A stretch of 64,000 nucleotides of DNA, from positions 50,100,001-50,164,000 of the forward strand of contig CM044320.1 of NCBI GenBank assembly GCA_024291935.2, in the 5' to 3' direction. The notes under the pieces are model-generated. The model had not been told where the DNA came from. It was given only the letters and a program-made list of their open reading frames with translations, and searched no databases. How positions within the stretch are numbered: position 1 is the first letter of the stretch; each line of letters begins with the position of its first letter. Of the stretch, positions 56,630 to 64,000 are shown piece by piece. Source of the DNA: Okapia johnstoni (lineage: Eukaryota > Chordata > Mammalia > Artiodactyla > Giraffidae). The translations under genes were made by a program, and so were the position numbers.

Positions 56630-57420
56630 AACCAGGCCACCTTCTCCAGGATTTGGCTTATTCTCAAAGCTAGTAGAGTTAATTTTTTCAACATTTATCT
56701 GATTATGCCACTCCACTGTTTAAGAACCTCTTATGTCTTGTCACTATCCATATCACAATGTCCAAAAGGTTTACTTTGCCCAACAAGGTCCTTGATAATT
56801 TGGCTCTGACTTTCTATTTACCTCTAACCTAATATACTGTATGGGCTTCCCAGGTGGCTTAGTGGTAAGGAATCTGCCTAGACTGCAGGAGATGTGGATT
56901 CGATCCCTGGGTCGAGAAGACCCCACGGAGGAAGGCATGGGAACCCACTCCAGTATTCTTGCCTGGAGAATCCCATGTACAGAGGAGCCTGGTGGGCTAT
57001 GGTCCATTGGGTCACGCAAAGTCAGACATGACTGAAACTATTTAGCACACACACACATGTGAACAATATACTGGGTACTTCTAAGAATACTGTTCTTAGA
57101 GTTCCTGATTCTTGATTCATAGTGTACTCTTCAGTCAGTTTGGAATGCCTTCTCATCTAATCCACCTGGTAAACTTGTGTGGCATTTGGCTAAGGGTAGC
57201 CACTTTTGTGAAGCCTTCTCTAATTTCAACAGCTCTTTTATCTATGTGCGCCCTTAGCATGCTTCACACACCTCTACTACTGGATATCTTATGCAAAAGT
57301 ACTTGTTTACATGTCTGTGAGCTCCTTAAATGCAAGGACCATGTGTCAGATAAGGTGTATCCCCAGTGCGTCTCATAGTGACTTACAATAGATGCTCACT
57401 AAATGATAAATAATTGAATA
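56630..57420 (+). repeat. L2 3' region split by Bov-tA
   Basis: 'ccaacaaggtccttgataat' and 'ggctctgactttctatttac' before the SINE; 'gaagccttctctaatttcaa', 'gagctccttaaatgcaagga' and 'atagatgctcactaaatgat' after it. Confidence 0.75.
56840..57064 (+). mobile_element. Bov-tA SINE inside L2
   Basis: Complete head and Bov-A unit with an (AC)n-like tail. Perfect 9-base TSDs 'aatatactg' at 56831-56839 and 57065-57073. Confidence 0.93.
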
Positions 57421-58345
57421 ACTGGATAAATATTTTCTTTTTTGGAATTCTACCGCCAGAATGTGTCTATTTCTACCTATACAATAGGGTCAGACCAGCT
57501 TTTCTCTTAACTACATTTCTTTCTTCTGAGCCATGGAGCCCACCTTTCATTTCATTGGTTATTTCATTAAAATGCCTCAGAGATAAATGCCATTTTTATT
57601 GTAAATTTTTATTCCATGATATATCTGATTTCACAGATGAAAAGATGGCAGTTATTTACATCTGGAGGCTATTCATTTTCCTTAGATAATTATAAAGTAG
57701 TTGACCTGTCATTGCCAAAATCATTATTATCAATCTAGAAAGCAATCTATCTGACAGTGTGTGCTAATTTCTAATTTCTTTCCCTTTTTTATTTTAATGG
57801 ACCAATGCCTAAAGCTTCATTTTTAAAACAACAGCAAAAGCTTTAGTGAGCCCTCTTTTTTCACAAAGTCAAAGTAATATATAGTATGGCTTATTTTTCC
57901 TTTCCCCAAACTGACTTTTTCTTTACCCTGCTGTTGCTAGTCTCTGCATTAGCCATATGTGAGGCTGAGAATATTGTATTAGGACCTGGAGCATTGAAGA
58001 GGATGAGAACTTTCAACGTGTTAGTGATGATCAGAATCCAATATGCAAAATGACCACCACTGACAGAATTCTTAGCTCTAGCAAACAGTTCACAGAATCT
58101 AGAGTGAACTGGCATTTATATATGTGTGTGAATTTTCCATGGCATAGTTCTTTTTACTTAGAAAAACTAGTAGAGTAAGTAGGAAGACAACTGTGCTGCA
58201 GAGAAGCAACATTTATTCCACAGTCAAAGATGTAATGTTTGCATTACCCTCCATTTTAGAACTGAAACATGTGTATCGTATGTCTATGTTCTATTTGCAC
58301 AGATATCTGTGTTCTATTTATTAACTCTGATAATCAAGAGTGACT
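57421..58345. other. Unassigned AT-rich DNA
   Basis: Nothing recognised. Confidence 0.45.
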
Positions 58346-58355
58346 ATGTGAAGCT

Positions 58356-58630
58356 GGAGAAGGAGATGGCACCCCACTCCAGTACTCTTGCCTGGAAAAT
58401 CCCATGGACGGAGGAGCCTGGTAGGCTGCAGTCCATGGGATCGCGAAGAGTCGGACACGACTGAGCGACTTCACTTTCACTTTTCACTTTTATGCACTGG
58501 AGAAGGAAATGGCAACCCACTCCAGTGTCCTTGCCTGGAGAATCTCAGGGATGGGGGAGCCTGGTTGACTGCCGTCTATGGGGTCGCACAGAATCAGACA
58601 CGACTGAAGTGACTTAGCAGCAGCAGCAGC
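58356..58630 (+). mobile_element. BOV-A2 SINE
   Basis: Two Bov-A units with the usual 'ttcactttcacttttcactt' link and AGC tail. Perfect 10-base TSDs 'atgtgaagct' at 58346-58355 and 58631-58640. Confidence 0.97.
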
Positions 58631-58640
58631 ATGTGAAGCT

Positions 58641-59381
58641 AATAATAGATTGTAGATTTCCTTCTGAATATCACATAGCACACATGAAAGGAAGCATTAT
58701 TAACTAAACAAATCTCTCAGTTCCTAACAATTAGCATTTTGACAAGCTGTTGTCTTAGATGAAGGACTTAGATCATATATTGCATAACTTCAAAGTATTT
58801 TTTACATTTCTTCTTGATTTGACTACTAAGTAAATGTAAAGGAAACCTTCAACTCCATTGTAGTTCCCTTAGCACATTTCCTAGGCCATTGATATGCTGT
58901 AGGCTATACATCCGCAACTGGATTTTGTTTCTACTATTAATTATAATCCTCTGGATCAGGCTAACATTACAACAAATAATATGTCAAGTCCTCTAAACTA
59001 AGTAGTTTGTTATTTACAAACAGTACAGTTGCTCCCTGAGGTTGCCTGCCATGTAGAAAATTAAAACTAGAAAATAACATTCAAAGTGAGCCTGAACCAT
59101 TTCCACATACCTTATATTTGATATATTCCCTTTCAGGCAATTATTAGCTATTCTTAATATTCTTTAATATATTTACCTAAAACTAGATATTTAGTATTGT
59201 ATAAAAGCTGATGTCATATGTATACTATCTAAGAAACCCCACACATATGAGTTATTGTGATTCAGACCTTTGTTATTGGTTGGTTATACATATAAAACAC
59301 TAAACAAAAATTATTTATATTATTAAATTTATTAATAATACTAGATAGAGAATGCTTCTTCATTCATTTAGCAAATACTCA
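58641..59381. other. Unassigned AT-rich DNA
   Basis: Nothing recognised. Confidence 0.45.
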
Positions 59382-59391
59382 TTTAGTACTT

Positions 59392-59494
59392 GGGCAAACT
59401 CCAGGAGATGGGGAGGGACAGGGAGGCCTGGTGTATTGCAGTCCATGGGGTTGCAAAGAGTCACACACGAATGGGCAACTGAACAACAAAAATG
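59392..59494 (+). mobile_element. BovB 3' terminal fragment
   Basis: Only the last ~100 bases ('gggaggcctggtgtattgca' to 'aatgggcaactgaac'). Perfect 10-base TSDs 'tttagtactt' at 59382-59391 and 59495-59504. Confidence 0.9.
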
Positions 59495-59744
59495 TTTAGT
59501 ACTTCTGAAGTACTAATACCCAGGCAAAATACTGAGTGAACAATAATGGAAAGGCATGACCCCTTCTCAAAACATTGTGATAAGCAAAAAATTGCAGTGT
59601 AATGCTATTACATTATTACAATATGAGTCTAGAGTTGAGAGCATATAAATCTGCTTGGGACAGTGAGGTAATGCTTGTCCTATGACTTGAAGAATTTATC
59701 AAATGGATATTGAAGAAATATAGTGAGAAAGGAAAGGAGTAGAG

Positions 59745-59925
59745 AAAGCAGAGCCTTTGGAACTAGAGAAATTTGGATGTAAGTCCTTGTTTTGCCACTT
59801 CCTGTGATCTTTAGGTAAACAATAACCTTTCAGAGACCCTTTTCATTTCTTTTGAGATAATGCAGATGGCCATACCTAACATAGGACTTTGCACATGGTA
59901 GGCACTCAATAAGTATTATCCCCTC
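59745..59925 (-). repeat. MIR, antisense
   Basis: 'ttgttttgccacttcctgtg', 'ttggatgtaagtccttg' and 'taggcactcaataagtatta' fit MIR in reverse. Confidence 0.65.
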
Positions 59926-59929
59926 TCAC

Positions 59930-60110
59930 CAACTTTGAGCTTCATAACAACCATATAGATAGACAGAACTGATGGTGTTGTCAACATTTTAAAGCTGAGG
60001 AAAGTAGGTTCATGGTTCATAAGGAAACTTGCTTAAGGTGCCACAACTAGAAAGTTAGTGGCAGAGTAAGGCCTAGAACCTAGGTCTCCTGACAAAACTT
60101 TTTCCACTAT
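59930..60110 (+). repeat. MIR
   Basis: 'ttcataacaaccatatagat', 'gctgaggaaagtaggttcat' and 'ctagaaagttagtggcagag' fit MIR. It lies head to head with the MIR just before it. Confidence 0.7.
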
Positions 60111-60204
60111 GCTGGAACAAGGATTCCAGCTTGTAAAAATGCTAATCATTAGAAACTGAAAGATTTGTTTAGTTAATGCTTCCTTTCATGTGTGCAGTAC
60201 ACTA

Positions 60205-61320
60205 CCCATGCATTTAATTATTTATTCAGTCAATAAACATTTCTTGAACTTCTGTTCAGTATCAGACATGTTACCATGCACAGATAATATACAGTAAAGA
60301 ACAAATAATATTTCCTTTATTCAGCTGAGTCCATCGGAGAAGCTGACTTCAACCAACAACTTCAATAAATAAATGAGTGTCATGCACTGGGACATTTAGG
60401 TGCTCTGGAATGTGTGGCAAGAAGACTTATTCTAATCTAGGAGGTCTGGAAGTCCTCTGTGGGAAAGTAATATTTTTGTTAAGACCTAGGGAGTGAGCAA
60501 GAGTTATCTGGACAGAGAGGAGAGAACATTTTTCCAAACAGTGGGAGGTTTGGCAAAGACTTAAATGAGAACATGGTTATGTTTAAGGGACTGAAACTGA
60601 CCCAGAATAGCAGGATCAGAGAGCCTGAGTGAAAGAATGGCCAGGGGTGACTCTGTAGAGTCTGGCAGAGATTAGGTTGTAGGGGGCTATACAAGCCATC
60701 TTAAAGAATCTGGATTTTATTCGAGGGATTAAAAAGTATTGCAGTTTCTACACTACATAAAAAGTCTGGCCAGTGGGGAAATAGGGTCTGAAAACTGACT
60801 CATTCTGTGTTCATCCCAGAAAGAGGACGGTTACTACATTTTTTTCCAAATTTCTTACAAATGCTCATATAGGCTTGCTGAGGTCCTAGTGGGAAAACCA
60901 CCTGAAGTTTTAAACAGTAGAGTGATAGCTGATTTGCCTCTTTCCATGTTCATTCTAGCTGTGCTATAGCTACTCTTAGAAACTGGGTGACACAATAATT
61001 CAAACTGGGTATGAGTGAGTCAGTGGCTGCTTAGATTAGGGCTTGTATCTGTGGGGGTGAAAAAAAGTGAGATGCTTAAGATCTAGACATTAAAGGATTT
61101 GTGATTGGCTATAGAAGTTAGAAGAGAAGAGTATGGGAGGTGACAAGGATACTCCTCACTCTCCTGGCTTGAGCAGGAAACAGTAGGAGTCTTGGGTACA
61201 ATATCTAAGACTTTAATGTTGAGAGAAAGCTACTGGAGTCATTACATGGTGGGAAGATGTCAAAATCAGCTGGAATAGAGGACACAATAAAAGCATTTAA
61301 AAGTCCTTTGGGGCCAGCAG
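60205..61320 (+). repeat. Ancient LINE-like repeat
   Basis: It starts 'ttattcagtcaataaacatt' and follows the same order as the 2.8 and 27.5 kb copies ('aatggccaggggtgactctg', 'gaatctggattttattcgag'). Very diverged and interrupted. Confidence 0.45.
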
Positions 61321-61980
61321 GCATGACATTACACTTAAGGTAATGATAATTCTTTCTTTTTTCCTTGCTGGAAAAGCTGTATCCCTTTGATATTTTCGTT
61401 TTACTTCATAGGCCGTTGTATATTTCCATTTGGCTAAATTTGTTCTCCAGGGACATTAGTTGTTACCTGACTTTAGTTTTAATTTAAAAGGGAAAAAAAA
61501 CACTGTCATTATGAAGAAGATTTGGCATGTGGGCACCTGATTCATTTCCCTGGGTGGCACCATGACTCACCCTCATTAAAGTAGTTTTGCTTTGAGATGC
61601 CTGATGCCTTATCAGTTTTGAATTTTCTCTGCCCTGTATGTGAACAATAAGATAAGTTTCTCTCATGGGTCATACACAGCTCTTCATCTCTACCATGAGT
61701 CAGATGTTTTGCATTTCAAAACATTATCCTGCCTACAATTTCCCTCTTTATAAATTATGCAGAAAACTTCTACCAACAACAGATTCTCATTTACTGACTT
61801 TTTAGATTTGTATCTGTAAAACATGTTCTTGTTGTTTTGCTGTAATTTAGTGAACAGTTTTATGGCCAACAATAAGGTACCATTTTATTTGTTTTATCAC
61901 CATTGTCTAAACATCAAGGTGCCACGTTAGATAAAACAACACAATCATCTGTAAGTAAATTAAAGCACTGGTGATTAAGT
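61321..61980. other. Unassigned DNA
   Basis: Nothing recognised. Confidence 0.45.
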
Positions 61981-61984
61981 CACA

Positions 61985-62600
61985 TGAAAAACTCTCTCTT
62001 GATTCTTTGTCTGTCTGTAGTTACAGTAGGTTTCCTCCCTTTTACATTCAACCTCCTAGAAAGAGTTGTCTATACCTCCTGGATTCATTTTCTCATCTCT
62101 TTATCACTTCCCCCAAACTACTCTAATATTACACTGAAATCTCCTCAGTTAGTCTCCAAGACTATTTCTTCCTAAATATAGTGGATAAAGTCTTGATCAA
62201 GATTAAAATCTCACTTGACTGATCTGCTACACTTAATCTATGAAACGCTCTTTGCATGGGGCTCTGGGACACCACACTCTCCTGGCTTTCCTTCTGCCTC
62301 TCTCATGTCCATCTTGATCTTCCTTTGGGAGAAGCTCTGTCACTGCCCACTCCTAGAAGGGTACTATTCTTCAAGGTTCTACACTAGGTTCTTTTATCCT
62401 CTTACTCTAAGGATTGCCCCTGGATGATCTCAGCCACTTTATATGGCTCTATTGCTTAAATGTGAGCTGATGTTCCTCAAAGTTTTATCTCTACTCCACA
62501 CTGGAGTTCCAAACCTCTAAATTCACCTTTCTCCTTAACCTCTGCACTTAGATGTCTCCCGAGTATTATAAAGGTCAACATGTCTGTTGACCTGTAATTT
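61985..62600 (+). repeat. L2 fragment
   Basis: A pyrimidine-rich strand with L2-like order: 'ctcctggattcattttctca', 'gcccctggatgatctcagcc', 'ttcctccaaa'-type words, 'cttagatgtctcccgagtat'. Confidence 0.5.
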
Positions 62601-62602
62601 CC

Positions 62603-62898
62603 CAGGGCTTCCACAAAAGGTACCACAAACTGGATGGCATAAAACAGAATTTTATTCTCTTATAGTTCCATCTGCTAGAAATTTGAAATCAAGGTGTCAG
62701 TGGTCCACTCTACCCTTGAAGGCTCTTGGGAAGAATCCTTGGCCACATCAGCTTCCAGGAGTTCCCTGGCTTAAGGCAGCATAACTACAATCTCTGTCTC
62801 CAACTTCTCATGGCTTTCTTCTCCATCTCGATGTCCTTTCTTCTTCCTATAAACACACCAGTCATTGGATTTTGGGTCCATACTCATTGCCTTTATTT
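62603..62898 (-). mobile_element. MLT1-type LTR, antisense, partial
   Basis: 'aggtaccacaaactggatgg' and 'attttattctcttatagttc', then 'aatttgaaatcaaggtgtca' and 'acaccagtcattggattttg' are MLT1 in reverse. The LTR is cut by the SINE pair that follows. Confidence 0.75.
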
Positions 62899-62911
62899 GT
62901 TTTGTTTTTAC

Positions 62912-63037
62912 AGGCTTCCCTGATAGCTCAGTTGGTAAAGAATCCATCTGCAATGCAGGAGACCTGGATTCTATCCCTGGGTTGGGAAGATCCCCTGGAG
63001 AAGGGAAATACTACCCATTCCAGGATTCTGGCCTGGA
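62912..63037 (+). mobile_element. Bov-tA SINE lacking its 3' end, with perfect TSDs
   Basis: A full tRNA-like head from 'aggcttccctgatagctcag' and about half of the Bov-A unit, stopping at 'ggcctgga' with no tail. 13-base TSDs 'gttttgtttttac' at 62899-62911 and 63038-63050 are identical. Confidence 0.9.
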
Positions 63038-63067
63038 GTTTTGTTTTTACTGTATCATAGGTTCATG

Positions 63068-63250
63068 ATGGTGGTGGTGGTGGTGGTGGTGGTGGTTTAG
63101 TTGGCAAGTTGTGTCCGACTCTTGCGACCCCATGGACTGTAGCCTGCCAGCCTTCTCTGTCCATAGGATTCTCCAGGCAAGAATACTGGAGTGGGTTGTC
63201 TATTCCTTCTCCAGGGGATCTTCCCAACCCAGGAATTGAACCTGGGTCCA
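63068..63250 (-). mobile_element. Bov-tA SINE, antisense, with (GGT)n tail
   Basis: The tail is a run of about nine GGT units (63069-63096), followed by the reversed Bov-A unit and part of the head, ending 'gaacctgggtc'. A likely TSD 'ggttcatgat'/'ggtccatgat' (63060-63069, 63245-63254) overlaps element sequence. Confidence 0.88.
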
Positions 63251-63665
63251 TGATTATAGAGATTATGGCTTTCTACTGTAATCCTTGGCACCTAGTACAG
63301 TATCTGTAAATGAATTATTGCCTAATAAATATTTATTAAGGAGAACGATGAAGAAAAGAAGCAAATGAATTAATCAGCAAGAACTAATTTGAAAAATGAT
63401 AAGCAAGCTAAAGTAATTTTAGTTGTGAATTTTTAAAATGTGGCCAAATATAATTTTTTTCTAATCAATATACTAACAAAATAAGAATCAATCAAACCTT
63501 AAATTTTAAGCTCATTTAAAACCTTCTTCTATACTGCAAAAGTCCATGGTTCTCGTAGATGCTGGAAAATACACTTGTATTTCTCATTGTTTATTTTATA
63601 CTGGGGCTCATTCCAGCACTTCTTTATTAATGAAAATGTTCTTGCTTTTGTTGATACTATAGGAT
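63251..63665. other. Unassigned AT-rich DNA
   Basis: An L2-like end 'gcctaataaatatttattaa' at about 63320; nothing else recognised. Confidence 0.45.
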
Positions 63666-63672
63666 GTCACTG

Positions 63673-64000
63673 TTGTTGTTCAGTCACTCAGTCATATCTG
63701 ACTCTTTGCCAGCCCCATGGAGAGCAGTACGCCAGACTTGCCTGTCCTTCACCATCTCCCCGAGTTTGCTCAAACTCATGCCCATTGAGTTGGTGATGCC
63801 ATCCAACCATCTCATCCTCTGTTGTCCCCTTCTCCTCCTGCCTTTAATCTTTCCCACCATCAAGGTCTTTTCCAGTGAGTCAGCTCTTCACATCAGGTGT
63901 CCAAAGTATCAGAGCTTCAGTTTCAGTATCAGTCCTTCCGATGAGTATTCAGGATTGATTTCCTTTAGGAATGACTGGTTTGATCTCCTGGCAGTCCAAG
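63673..64000 (-). mobile_element. BovB 3' end, antisense, runs off the window
   Basis: 'gttcagtcactcagtcatat' through 'ggtgatgccatccaaccatc' and on to 'gatctcctggcagtccaag' at the edge is BovB 3' sequence in reverse. The remainder lies beyond 64000. Confidence 0.93.

Noticed and set aside
33224..58640. CRISPR array from repeated ~30-base words
   Set aside because: The recurring words are Bov-A units of dispersed SINEs, in both orientations and irregularly spaced, in a mammalian genome.
5866..63250. tRNA genes
   Set aside because: Many tRNA-like sequences occur, but all are heads of Bov-tA or CHR SINEs with altered loops and fused Bov-A or tail sequence.

Overview
The window is nuclear DNA of a ruminant, most likely a bovid and probably cattle or a close relative. 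It carries many copies of families confined to ruminants or their relatives: BovB (RTE-type LINE), Bov-tA SINEs (tRNA-like head plus Bov-A unit), BOV-A2 SINEs with AGC tails, CHR-type SINEs and bovine-type L1. Older mammalian repeats (L2, MIR, MLT1 LTRs, a hAT-type DNA element, old L1) lie beneath them. Nothing looks bacterial or viral in organisation. Open frames are short, and most are either chance or decayed LINE coding sequence.

Layout. 0-5 kb: a decayed old repeat, a 5'-truncated BovB, a candidate exon at 2601-2694, an ancient LINE-like repeat and an MLT1 LTR. 5.8-10.4 kb: Bov-tA copies, L1 tails and an LTR-like stretch near 7.85-8.33 kb. 10.4-16 kb: mostly unassigned, with two related segments in opposite orientation (about 12.4 and 14.65 kb). 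16-18.5 kb: an antisense L1 5' UTR, a MIR, and a long decayed BovB that itself carries a tiny L1-tail insertion. 20-23.3 kb: Bov-tA copies, then an L1 tail embedded in a set of direct and inverted repeats, then an L2 split by Bov-tA. 24-32.2 kb: BovB pieces, L2, ancient LINE remnants, and a BovB with a clean internal deletion. 32.9-34.2 kb: an antisense GAPDH processed pseudogene split by BOV-A2. 35.5-37.7 kb: an old L1. 39.6-47.8 kb: SINEs, a hAT-type element split by a CHR SINE, a second hAT copy, an antisense BovB with reverse-transcriptase remnants, and an L2 hit by two SINEs. 47.8-50.3 kb: repeat-poor, with the best candidate protein-coding exon (49554-49734). 50.3-64 kb: MIR, an ancient repeat split by L1, a near-perfect hairpin, MLT1 LTRs, L2s, BOV-A2, Bov-tA, and a BovB running off the right edge.

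The window therefore looks intergenic or intronic. I see no complete gene. The two candidate exons could belong to one large gene, but I recognise neither and cannot join them directly in frame. Repeat family names rest on recognising consensus-like sequence by eye; boundaries are approximate except where target-site duplications (TSDs) fix them. I found no convincing new biological system. The most unexplained structures are the 20.8-22.3 kb repeat cluster and the 12.4/14.65 kb inverted pair.
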